From NCBI GenBank assembly GCA_009602735.1, contig WELA01005344.1, forward strand, positions 58,221 to 89,244: a DNA stretch of 31,024 bases, written 5' to 3'. A model generated the notes under the pieces. That model made no database searches and had not been told where the DNA came from. It saw nothing but the letters and a program-made list of their open reading frames with translations. A program made the translations under genes and the position numbers. How positions within the stretch are numbered: the stretch's first letter is position 1; the number at the start of each line of letters is the position of its first letter. Origin of the DNA: Mesotaenium endlicherianum. Lineage: Eukaryota; Streptophyta; Zygnematophyceae; Zygnematales; Mesotaeniaceae. Positions 18,274 through 28,200 of this stretch are shown one piece after another.

Positions 18274-19370
18274 GCTGCTTCTGCCGGAGCTCACCTGTCA
18301 CAGAGCACAGAGCACAGCACAAAACTTAGAGTATTAAGAATGTCGTTGAAAATTTCAGCGCGTACACTTGTGAAGCCACACGAAGCTACGCCAGCAAAGT
18401 CGACATAAATGAGTCGTGGTAGTAAAAAACAAGACATGGTCACAAACCTCACATTACCTAGGCTTGTGCATTGGGTGATATTGCATCTGATGCGCAAGGA
18501 TGGACATATTCCCGTAATTTGCTTAAGGATACATAAAATTGACCTCACTAAGACATCTAACCCGAGTCCAACCTTTCCCTATACAAGGGCGCGTCGGACC
18601 ATACTCAAGCTCCCGAAGTGTTCAATGGACACATCATCTCAGCCTCCTTTTCAGTCAAGTTTTGCTGAACAAGTGGTAACTTTGAAGCAAACAATCAAGC
18701 ATTAGAAAGACAATGAGAGACTCACTTTGCCAGGATGAAAGGTGATGTGAGTGCATGCTTTGGGTCTCGGCTTGTAGTAGAGCTCAGACGAAATTGAAGT
18801 CGTGCGCATACAAAAATGTGACCGCCATAGTCCACTCCGAAGGAGTATGCAACGTGCATGGAGGAAGTCGGAGAAAGGTCCTTCAATTTTGAAGGTATCA
18901 AATTCGAGCAAGGTCCAGCATGCTTGCAGCATGCCGCCAACTCTTTGTCGAAGCCGTACAAACAAAATATGTATATGATCGTCAACACATTATGGATGGA
19001 GTCTAATGGAGTGCCCTTGAAAGACTATTTTCCACGGTCAACACATAAATATCTGAACAGATGCTCGTAGAGAAAATACGGGATGCAAAGAGATTTTGCA
19101 CAAGAATGTGCAAAGATGTGCGGATATGGCTCAGGTCAGCTTGCAGGTGGGCTCAGGGTGTAAATTAATTGCTCTCAAAACTTATCTGAAATAACCTGAA
19201 TTGACGCGGATATCGATGAATGTACACCTCAAAGACCTGTTACATATAGAGTCAACAAAAATACCACCATCTCATCAATCGCGAGACTGTAAGACTGTAA
19301 GTTTTGACTGGTCTGATTGATCATGACTGACAATATACGGCAGAAGCAGGTGGTGAAGCAAAAATTGAGG
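18274..19370. other. Spacer between the F-box/LRR gene and the PAT-like element
   Basis: About 1.1 kb. This should hold the 5' leader and promoter of the minus-strand F-box/LRR gene. The leader may contain a small intron, since GTGAGCTCCGGCAG lies just before the ATG. A minus-strand open stretch at 18988-18722 has no recognised motif. Nothing else can be supported. Confidence 0.45.
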
Positions 19371-19539
19371 GTGACATAAAAAATTCAATGATTTAGCACG
19401 TGAGAAAAGACTGCGTAAATGCTCTAGAATTTCAAATTGCAGACACTGACACTCAAAATGAGCAAGAAGTTCTATCTACTTAAGATCAGAGAAGTTTTTT
19501 ATCCAATCATTGCAAGAAGTCACAAAGTGCAGTTCAGTT
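19371..19539 (+). repeat. Terminal repeat A1 of the PAT-like element
   Basis: About 169 bases nearly identical to A2 (24126-24294). Shared landmarks are ATTTAGCACGTGAGAAAAGA, GCAGACACTGACACTC and TACTTAAGATCAGAGAAG. Marks the left end. Confidence 0.9.
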
Positions 19540-19660
19540 GCTCTCGCTCTAGCAAAACCTGTCAGCTCTGACACCAGTTCCCACCACTCAATCGTTCATG
19601 TCCTCTGGCATTCAAGCCAGAGTCTAGCAACACCTTCAGCTAATCTCCGCGTCAGTCGGC

Positions 19661-20662
19661 ATGTCTAGCAGCCCCAAGAAGGTACCAAAGCAAGTGAAGA
19701 ACAATGGTAAGGAGAAAGCGGCTGACAGCATAGGTAGTTTGCAGATTAGCTTTGATTCCTTTTTCCCTGCTGATGAAGATGCTATTCTCAAAAGTGTACA
19801 AGATAGAATTCTGTCACAATTGTCGTCACAGAAATCCCCCGCTACTGAGCACCTGCAAGCTGCCAGAGCGATTCAGCAGCAAGCATCTGATCATCAAGCA
19901 CTAGATGTCAATCAGAAACTCGACAAGATGCAGCAGGTACTAGACATCCTGACAGTTGAGAAGATTATTGATACTAGCAAGAGGTCGAGAGTGGACAACA
20001 GCTCTAAGACTGACCAGATGCTGCGTAAAATGAAGCGTTTCAAGGAAGAAAAGGACATGGCAGGTATGACCAAGCTGTCAGAGGGCAACAAGGTACAGAT
20101 CAAGTATTGCTACGAGCTCGAAGAACTTATGATTTAGGCGCAGACGGCAACAACAAACGGTGAAGCGGAGACAACAGGTACACTGCTGGCTGTTGCTATT
20201 GCTATGATCTCCTTTTGCAAGAAGCAGATATGGCTTGCAAAAGAATACACATGGTCGGTGGTCAACGAAGTCTTAAAGAAGTGTGCTATGAAGGGCAAGG
20301 ATCCCGAGAAGGAAGATCTTGATGCTTTATGCCAGTGTCATAAGTTAAAGATGAGTGAAGAAGGCTACAGGCCCATATTTAACAAATTTGGCAGAAATAA
20401 TAACATCAGAGAAGGACAAAATGGTGTCAGAGGCTAATGCTATAATTGCGGCCATTATGGTCATCTTTCTTCTGACTGTACCATGACTAAGGGCTACGAT
20501 GGTCGAGTTAAGACTAAAGCAGCTCCAATTTAGCAACATCTGATTCAGTATCAGCAGCAGTTAGCACCTCCGATGGGACCTCCCATAATGCAGCCACCTC
20601 CCAGCGGTTCAGGCAATAGTAGCATGTCAGATGTGTTGAAGTCAGAAAGATTGACAGCATGA
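19661..20662 (+). CDS. gag: PAT-like element gag
   Basis: One frame runs from ATG 19661 to TGA 20660-20662 and contains three in-frame TAR codons: TAG 20135-20137, TAA 20435-20437 and TAG 20531-20533. Read as Gln it is a single 333-residue protein. It has a charged N-terminus (MSSSPKKVPKQVKNNGKEKA), a coiled-coil-like middle (VNQKLDKMQQVLDIL), a helical block (LAKEYTWSVVNEVLKKC), a CCHC knuckle (CYNCGHYGHLSSDC) and a Gln/Pro-rich tail. The TAA directly precedes the knuckle (VRG-x-CYNCG) and one TAG lies in a Gln-rich run (API-x-QHLIQYQQQ). Under the standard code only 158 residues would be made. Confidence 0.75.
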
Positions 20663-20885
20663 GGGCATATTTTGTAAGGTGTTGGCAATGGCCACATATG
20701 AATTAAAGCGGTTGAAGGACAAAAGTGGTTCACACTGTGTGACTTCATTATGAATAAAATTTGCATTGTGATGCTTACGTGTTTAAACGTCGATATGCGC
20801 TCCAGCGAAACGGTGTCTAAGCTGTTGGGCCTGAAAGCTGTGGCCGACAAGAAAAAGGCTGTCAATGATAAGCCTGAAGAATTGA

Positions 20886-21640
20886 GAATGGATTCCACAT
20901 TGCGAGAAGCCTATAGTTGGTGGCTTTCTTGGTGCAACTGCACGTTTGTCCTCTCTTGTAAAAGAGGGTTACAAGTTGATTTGGAGTCACGAGGAGCCTC
21001 TGACGTATGATAGGCAAAATCATGCTGGAGTAAAAAAGTTCCCGGAATTTACTAGGGAGACCATCAAAAAAGTCCTGTTGTCAGGAGCAGCAGAAGAATG
21101 GCTGGATACAGGGAAGCCAATCTGCATTTTCCCACTGAATGTGGTGGAGGGAAAGAAGTTGAGGTTGATTCTAAACCTAAGGTATGTTAACGACTCATCG
21201 TGGAAGTTTCCCTTCAAATATGAAGGATTGAGTAACTTGCCAGAAGTTGTGCAGAAGAATGACTACTTCTTTTTCATTGATCTTAAATTCGGCTATCATC
21301 ACATCAGGATGCACCCGGATTTTAAGAAAATTTTGGGTTTCCAGTTTAAAGGACGAATCTATACATATACTAGCCTCCCCTTTGGACTAGCTACAGCTTC
21401 TTACATTTTCACGAGTGATAAAGGAGTTGGTTAAGAAGTGGAGAATGGATGGCATCAGAGTATTGCCCTATTTGGACGATTTTTTCATAGCATGCAAATC
21501 TCAACAGGAGCACAGCAGAACCAAAGCAAGAGTACTTCATGATTTTAGAGATGCCGGTGTCAAAGTCAATTTTGACAAAGCTCAGCTTGAATGTTTGAAG
21601 GTGCAACAATTTTTGGAAGTCGTGTTTAGACTCCAGGGAC
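20886..21640 (+). CDS. pol: PAT-like element reverse transcriptase (one frameshift)
   Basis: The frame holding GGFLGATARLSSLVKEGYKL, then FPLNVVEGKKLRLILNLR, FFFIDLKFGYHHIRMHPDF and LPFGLATASYIFT, is a DIRS-type reverse transcriptase. Near 21412 the sense moves by one base to IKELVKKWRMDGIRVLPYLDDFF. The YLDD box carries the catalytic aspartates and is typical of DIRS-like enzymes. It continues to VQQFLEVVFRLQG. Upstream, 20663-20885 has a partly open frame (20750-21010) without a recognised motif, and TGA codons at 20711 and 20883, so the start of pol is not defined. Confidence 0.82.
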
Positions 21641-22816
21641 ATGAAAATCTATATCAATAAGGCACGGCAAAATAAGCTAATGGAAAAGATTCAGTCCATG
21701 ATTGAGCTGTCTCAGAGTAGACAAGAAGCTCCCATGGAAATAGTAGCATCGGTGGCAGAAGAAGTAACGTCCATGAAACTAGCATTTGGAGAGGTATCTG
21801 GCATGTTTTCAAGGCAGATGTTCAATACGATAAAAGGTAAGAAAGATTGGTCTAATACGGTCCAAGTCCTTCCCGGGATAGTGGAAGAGTTAAAGTATTG
21901 GCAACGATGCTTTAAGAAATTTAATGGGGCAAGATTGCCACAACATTCAAGCCCAGATTGGATTTTACAGATCTTGTCAATTGAAGGACCTCAAGGTTGG
22001 AACGGGAAATTGGAGGAGATTCAACACTGTGCTCCAGATTCCTTAGACCGGAAGCCTTTTGTGACTTCTGCCAGAACAGGTATTATCCCAAAGCTGGAAA
22101 GAATTCTGATATTTCTGTTTGTGATGAAGGAAGACATGAAAGACAAGCATGTTTTGATGAGGATTGACTGTAGACCAGTCCAAAGGCTATTAAAGCAAGG
22201 AGGCTCTACCCGAGAGGATGAGCAGCAGATGTGCAAGAGGATTTTCAACCTGATTAGAAGAAGTAGAAGTTTTGTGCAGATTAAGTACTTGCCTTTAGAC
22301 CAAAACAATATACTAGCATGTCTGGTTAACACCAAGATCAAAGATAACTATAGCTTGTATTCCGTAGCTTTTGAGTTCTTAGAAGATGTATGTTGTTATC
22401 ACACAATTGATAGATTTGCAACACCTGCAAATGCTTAGCTGGAGACATTCAACTCTCTCCTCCCTTGCTCGGGTGCTGAGGCTGGAGATGTATTTTCAGT
22501 TAGCTGGGCAGATGAAAATAATTATGCATTTCCACCTCCACAACTCATTCCTAAGGTGGTGGAGCATGTCCTCAAGAGCCAATGCTATTGTACTCTAGTC
22601 ATACCCCTGTGGCTGTCTGCTAACTGGTGGCCAAGGTTGATTACCAGTAAGTCTGATTGGATTTTTGAAATTAAAGTAGCATACTATTTGGGGTACAATA
22701 CCCAAGTGCTAGTACCAGGAACGGATAAGGCAGCTTTTGGGGGCAAAGGAATACCCCTGTGTGACATGCTCGCACTAAGACTAGAATTTACGGTGTATGA
22801 GCAGACACTATCATAG
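21641..22816 (+). CDS. pol: PAT-like element RNase H and DIRS-specific region
   Basis: A one-base shift near 21640 leads into this frame. It begins KIYINKARQNKLMEKIQSMI (equivalent to the post-RT linker of DIRS pols), then an RNase H-like region, ending HTIDRFATPANA, TAG (22436-22438), LETFNSLLPCSGAEAGDVFS, WADENNYAFPPPQLIPKVVE and TLVIPLWLSANWWPRL. These blocks are the conserved DIRS-group end of pol (DRFA...FNS..CPGTEA.D.F...NW..PP..LI..V). The TAG takes the place between NA and L, often Gln. The frame then ends at TAG 22814-22816. Confidence 0.8.
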
Positions 22817-22818
22817 GA

Positions 22819-23760
22819 AGACACCGAGAGCTGCAACTGCTACAGTAGATCAGCTGGGACACTATGTTCAAAAGCAGAGCTGCTGCTCCCTTCAAAACTT
22901 ATGATACTCATTGGAACATATTCCAATTGTTTTGTGAGAAGTGGAAATTTCAGGATCTGCCTGCAGAACCTTATGTCATTGCTCTTTATTTGACTTAGTA
23001 AATAAAGTTCAGTGTCTCAATTTCAGTTAACAGCTGCTGCTATAGCTACTACACATGCTTTGGCAAAATTGCCAAATTCCATTGAGACTTTGCAGATCAA
23101 AAATCTCAAAGAAGCAGCTTTGAGGGAGTTACCTAGACCAAATAACACTAAGCAATCTCTAGCAATGGACTCCTTGGCGGGCATTCTAGAGCAATTAGCT
23201 CATAGAGAAGCACCTCCCATAAAAACCATGCAAGCCACAGCCATTCTGTTCATGTACCATGGGATACTAAGATTAATTCTCGGACATGATTAGGATTTCC
23301 TTAGAAAGTATTAAGATCATAGGTGATCCACTCATAACAACACTGGAAATATTGATTCCTAAGGCAAAAAATGACCAAAGGGGAATAGGTAGAATTGTGC
23401 TAATCTGTGCAACTCAAGCGAAATGGTGTCCTATTAATTTGTTCTGCAGGTAACTGAGTGAGATTCCAGGCTATGGGGACACAGGCCCCTTAATTCAATC
23501 TTTTACAAAAGAAAGAGCACTGTCTGGAAAAGTGCCTTCTTACACCACTTTCAGAAAATGGTGTGGTCAAATGCTAGAATCGGTAGGCCTGGAATTATCC
23601 AAGTTTGGCACTCATTCTTTAAGAAAGGCAGGAGCTACAGCAGCAGCTAACCTGGGAATATTAAACAGAGCTTTAAAAATATGGGAGGTTGGAGGAGTGA
23701 AGATGCTAAAGAGAGATATGTAGTGGAGCTGGACAGTAAGCTAGAAAGCAGCTAAAATAG
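22819..23760 (+). CDS. PAT-like element tyrosine recombinase (frameshifted)
   Basis: The coding sense passes through four frames. The N-terminal SAM-like part is APFKTYDTHWNIFQLFCEKW and PAEPYVIALYLT, with TAG at 22846-22848 and TAG-TAA at 22996-23001. Next comes SVSQFQLTAAAIATTHALAK (shift near 23010), then LESIKIIG and KNDQRGIGRIV (shift near 23288), with TAA at 23451-23453. SYTTFRKWCGQML and THSLRKAGATAAANLG follow, with His and Arg of HxxR at 23613 and 23622. Then GWRSEDAKERYV (shift near 23683) has the nucleophilic Tyr codon at 23717-23719. The enzyme would insert the circular DNA copy without staggered cuts. The four changes of frame show this copy is inactive unless some are ORF overlaps. 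Confidence 0.8.
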
Positions 23761-23965
23761 TGGCTATTCCTAATTTAGCCCAAGAAGCTCCATACTCACA
23801 AAGCCAGCTCAATGAAGCATTCAGGACAAAAGCAAAAAATAAGTAAAACTCTTAACTTCACCCCTTTTCTTTGTTTCTGTCACATTTTCTACTATTTTGC
23901 GTTTCGAATTGTTCCCCTTTTTCCCTATTCTTTCCTGCCCTGCAACCTAACCTATATGTGTGTTG

Positions 23966-24078
23966 CTGCATTGCATTTCCTATACTACCCTACTTCTCTA
24001 ATCTAATCAAAAAGCCTACTTCTATCTATCTGTCAATACTTATATTTATTTGTTATTTTGAATGATGCATATGTCACA
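23966..24078 (+). repeat. Internal repeat B1 of the PAT-like element
   Basis: About 110 bases matching B2 (24428-24535). Shared landmarks are CTACCCTACTTCTCTA, AATCAAAAAGCCTACTTCTA and GTTATTTTGAATGATGCAT. Lies directly before the palindrome and A2. Confidence 0.88.
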
Positions 24079-24131
24079 AATTGAGGATTTGAAACGTGTC
24101 GAAGACACGTTTCAAATCAAGATTTGTGACA
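24072..24131. repeat. 60-base palindrome at the B1/A2 junction
   Basis: Inner arms GATTTGAAACGTGTC (24086-24100) and its exact reverse complement (24104-24118) are separated by GAA. Outer arms TGTCACAAAT (24072-24081) and ATTTGTGACA (24122-24131) are also exact. Only a few bases between inner and outer arms do not pair. The inner 15-bp stem is absent at both outer ends of the element, so it occurs only here at the internal junction. Confidence 0.92.
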
Positions 24132-24294
24132 TAAAGAATTCAATTATTTAGCACGTGAGAAAAGACCGCGTAAATGCTTTAGAATTTCAAATTGCAGACA
24201 CTGACACTCGAAATGAGCAAGAAGCTCTATATACTTAAGATCAGAGAAGTTTTCTATCCAGTCATTGCAGGTAGTCACAAAGTGAAGTTGAGTT
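24126..24294 (+). repeat. Internal repeat A2 of the PAT-like element
   Basis: Near-identical copy of A1 beginning GTGACATAA and following the palindrome. Together with B1 it forms the internal B1-A2 unit. Confidence 0.9.
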
Positions 24295-24427
24295 GACCCT
24301 CCCAAGCTGCCGGAGAAAAGTACGGAAGCCCAAGAAGGACAAGAGATCAAGGCAGATTTATATAGACGAATGAAGCAATATAGTAATCAGATTACAAGAA
24401 GATAAGCAGAATATAAGTAGAGAGCAA

Positions 24428-24535
24428 CTGCATTTCATGTACTACCCTACTTCTCTATTCTAATCAAAAAGCCTACTTCTATCTATCTTTCAAGACTTAT
24501 AATTATTAGTTATTTTGAATGATGCATGTCACAAA
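24428..24535 (+). repeat. Terminal repeat B2 of the PAT-like element
   Basis: Copy of B1 that ends ATGATGCATGTCAC(AAA). Similarity to B1 stops at 24535, marking the right end. ATGTCAC is the inverse of the left-end GTGACAT. Confidence 0.88.
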
Positions 24536-25252
24536 CCCCCCTGCACTGCCCTGCACCCTCCTGTGCTCCTCCGAAAGCTTGCCCAGGTTGGCCCGGCTGG
24601 GGCCCGGGAATTTGATGAAGCTTGGCACGAGCCCACATTGGCCCGTGTTGCCAGTGCTGCACTGTAGGCTGCTGCCGTACGCCGCCATATCTCCTGCGAA
24701 ATGGTGCCGTGAGCTGGAAAGCACAACCAAGCGTGCGCACAGTTTGGCATGTTCTGAACTGGGGCGGTTGGGTGGTCTGCGCAGGTCTGTGGCCAGTCTG
24801 TGGTGGTCTGGACTCTGGACTCTGGGGCCTGGGGAGTGGCCTGTGGCTACTCTGTTTGAAAAGTCGTTACACCTTTTACTTTACTGCATTCATCACACCC
24901 GCAGGTGCTCGCGGGCAAGGAATTAACTAAGAGCTAACAACCTTCATATCTTTGTCTCTCATGGGCCGCTTCATTTCGTGCAAAATGCCCAGGAGACAAG
25001 CCTGAGTGGGGATGCCACTGGAATCCATCACACTCGCAGGTTCCATTAAGGCAAGGAGGTACTTGGAGCTGTGGCAACAAACCTCTGGTTCCAGAAGTGG
25101 CAATGCTCTGTGCAGCAGGGGGTGCAGTAGGGGTCTTTTAACGCTTTGAACATAGAATGACGCGCGAGTTAGTAAGAAAAAGTGGCAATGATGTGTACAA
25201 GAATTCCAGATAGAGAAGAGGCTCCAGCGTGCGGGAAGCTTCTGGCACGAGT
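24536..25252. other. Spacer and 5' leader between the PAT-like element and the next gene
   Basis: GC-rich sequence resumes abruptly at 24536. Minus-strand frames at 24740-24536 (for example SFIKFPGPSRANLGKLSEEH) look fairly gene-like and may be an exon cut by the insertion, but no motif or splice partner supports this. The last 200 bases are the likely promoter or leader of the gene at 25253; no TATA box is evident. Confidence 0.4.
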
Positions 25253-28200
25253 ATGAGGAGCCCCAGGCTGAGCCCCAGGGGGGCTCGTAGCGATCTTCCG
25301 AAGAGTCCCTTGTACGCCTCATTGAGCTTCCGCCTGGCTCTGATCGCTGCAATCCTGACGCTCAGTCTTCTGATCTTTGAGAACTCCACTTCTGCGGGGC
25401 TCTTGACCTCCGCGGTGGGTGCATTGCAGACAAGTGGCGGTCTCTGGTTCGTCGGTAAGCTTCCACGTCATTGCTTCTTGTTTGATGTTTGACAGCTAGC
25501 TTCACACTCTCCCCTGACCAGCATGACTGGAAAACTCAATCTCAGGGTTCAAATTATACCCACTTGGCCTTGGGGACAAAAGGGTGTCAAAGAAGTCCTT
25601 AAGACAGGAAGAAGTTGGGGCCATTCATTAAGGTGGACCGAACTGGTCAGGAGCCTATTCGCTGGATGAAAGCACGTGGGGAATCATGTCGGGTTGGGGG
25701 AGCACTTCGTATTAAGGGGGGGGGGGGAGCAATGTAGGCTGGGTATTGAAATTCGATTCCACATTGAATGTTAACGCCTCTCCAGGGAATAATGGGAAGC
25801 TTTTTTTTTTCTTCGTTTCTTTACTTAGGGGGGAAGGAGTATCAGTGTAGTCACAAGTTGCTAACAAGTTGGAAGGGCGGGGAACAAGTGGGCAGTATTT
25901 GTCAGATCTCTCCACAAGTATAAAATACACAGTATTTTATATAGTATATAGCTTAAAACAGTCCAGCATAATATAGCCTAGTATATCATAGTGTATAGTA
26001 AGCTAGATGACGACCTTCTCTTAAAAATCATGTCAGGGGGCTTGATTGTCGATAGCCAATCACAGCTCGCCAACTCAGCGCTGCTTGCATACACTCTGTT
26101 CATTCGCATAGGACGAATGTGCTTGCTGCCAGCTGGCACTCATGAGCAGGTGTGTGTTGAGGTGAGGTGTGGGGGGACTGACTGTGCAAAGGAGGCAGGA
26201 GAATTTGTGCTGCTTTTGAGTAAATACTATGCTACATCAATCCATTAAACATAAAATATGTGTATCGCATGTGCCTACAGCACATGTGCACATGTATATG
26301 TTCCCCTCTATATCTGCACGACCTCTTATAATTTCATCCCGCAGTATTGCCTGAGAATGTGACGTGAGGGCGGGGAGTAAAAACAGAAAGCATGCTCTTC
26401 CTCCTTACTTCCCCTGGGGTGCACCCCACCCGCCAACCTGTCTCTACCCCCCTCCCAACCCTCCTGGCCCTCGTTGCCCTCCTCCGGCTCTGACAGGTGG
26501 CGGCGCCGCGGGCGATGGGTCGGTGGAGGACTACGAGAGCGACCTGGCGAGCGAGTTTCGCACGGCACTGACACGTGGCGGCGGTGGCGCCGCCGCCGAC
26601 GCTGAAGCCGACGCCGAAGCCGGCCCCGCGGGCGGCGCGGGCGTGAGCGAGTTCGAGCGTGCGACGGCGGAGCACGGCGCCGCCCGCATCGAGGCGCAAT
26701 CCATCAGAAGTTTCTACCAGAGCAAGCCCGGGCGGCAGAGGAAGGAGATCCTGGAGTACCAGATGGGCTATCCGACGAACGTGGCAAAGCGGCTGCTGAC
26801 TAGGCAGCAGCAGCAGGACAATAGCTCAGCTGCGGGGGCGGCAGGGGCGGGGGCGTGGGACGGAATCCCCGGGCCGACGGGAGAGAGCCAGCTGGCGGCC
26901 AGGATCGCCAAGGCGGAGATGCAGACGCTGAACATGCACGAGATCTTCCGCTGGTTCGGCGGGAGCGCGCTGCCGCCCAATGAGAGCTGCATCGGGCTGC
27001 CCTGCCCGCTGTTTGGGAAGTGCAGCAAGTACGTGCGCAAGCCTGCGCCGGGTGCCGGGTGCCGGGCTCCGGGTGCCAGCGCCCGGGGGATTCAGGGTTT
27101 AGAGGCTCAGGGTTTAGGGGTCCAGGGTTTCAGGAGGGTTCGGGGTGAGGGGTCCTGGTAAAGGGCGAGGGATTTAGGGGGGGGGNAATGAATAAGGGCT
27201 CCACTTCCTTATCAGTTTTTCAGTCTACCATCCTCAAGTCAGTCAGTCTGTCTGCCTATCTGCCTGTCTGCTTGTGAGCCTATCCTGCCATCTGCCTATG
27301 GGTCTATCAGCCTGGCCCCCCTCTCTTGTTTGTGTGGTGCAGCTAGAAGGTGCACTTGAGTTGAGCGTTTAGGGTTAGGATTTGGCGCCCAGCCAGTGCT
27401 GCTGGCCCCCGGCGAGAGCTCTGTCAGCACCGGCGCAGCGGCCCTGTCGGCCTTTCGGCGCTCGGCGCTCGCCCCTCGCGCCTTGCTCTCCTGCCCAGCT
27501 GCAGCAAGTGCGTCGCACCTGCGTCTGGGGAGAGTTTATGCCAGGGTTGGGGGCTTGTGGCTTGAGAGCCGTGAGGGGGTTACACACGCACACACCTGGC
27601 GGCAGGCAAGGACAACGAGCAGCTGCATCTGTGTCCCCCCCTGTCCTGCCACCTGGCCCATGGGCCCTGCTTGCCAGATGCAGCGAGAGCACTCTGGCCG
27701 TGCCGGGATAGGCCTACGGAATGTGGTGCTATAGCTGTAGGGTTTCAAAATTATAGGGTTCAGGGATTTGAGTTTTGGGTTTTGCTTGCCCGGTCCTGCC
27801 CTCTGCCTGGAGGCCTCTGCTTGCCTGATGCAGCGAGTGCGCTCGGGGCGGGCTGACGGAGGAGGAGTAGGATTTTAGGGTCAAGGTTGGCGTGTTGGGC
27901 TTTGGGGTTGGGATTCTACGGGCTCAAGTGCGGGCGACGCAAACCCATTGATGTTCCCGGCCCTCCGTGGCCCCTGTGGGCATAGCAAGTGCGTGCATGA
28001 GGTGCGGAGCTTGATTAGGGTTAGGGCTGGGATTGGGGCTTGGATTGGGATTAGGGTTAGGTTAGGGTTAAGGTTGTGACTTAGAGCTGGGAGGCCTGGG
28101 TTTGGGGTCTGAGCAGCTGCACTGGTTGGGCCTGCTTGGTTTCCCCTAAGTGCAAAGTCAGACAGGGTGTGCATCGTGCATGTAAGCGCGTAGATGCGTG

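Larger units (their letters stand above)
19371..24532 (+). mobile_element. PAT/Kangaroo-like tyrosine-recombinase retroelement (DIRS order)
   Basis: A 5.2 kb element with the split direct repeat plan A1 - genes - B1 - A2 - B2. That plan is characteristic of PAT and Ngaro groups; Kangaroo of Volvox is PAT-like. Left end GTGACAT and right end ATGTCAC are inverted copies of each other. No target duplication is visible, as expected for recombinase-mediated insertion. Genes in order: gag with CCHC knuckle, reverse transcriptase with YLDD, RNase H/DIRS-specific region, tyrosine recombinase with HxxR and Tyr. The gag frame is intact if TAR is read as Gln. Pol and recombinase carry several one-base frame changes, so the copy is old. 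Confidence 0.88.

Noticed and set aside
24506..24750. Minus-strand frames next to the PAT-like element right end
   Set aside because: One frame looks gene-like, but three overlapping frames are open, there is no motif, and it would run into the element, so no exon can be supported.
26364..26496. Extension of the large exon upstream to a start at 26364
   Set aside because: This part is a pyrimidine-rich intron end before the TGACAG acceptor. The phase match with 25253-25454 supports an exon start at 26497.
27090..28075. Telomere array
   Set aside because: Units are degenerate and scattered, not tandem over any useful length, so this is not a chromosome end.
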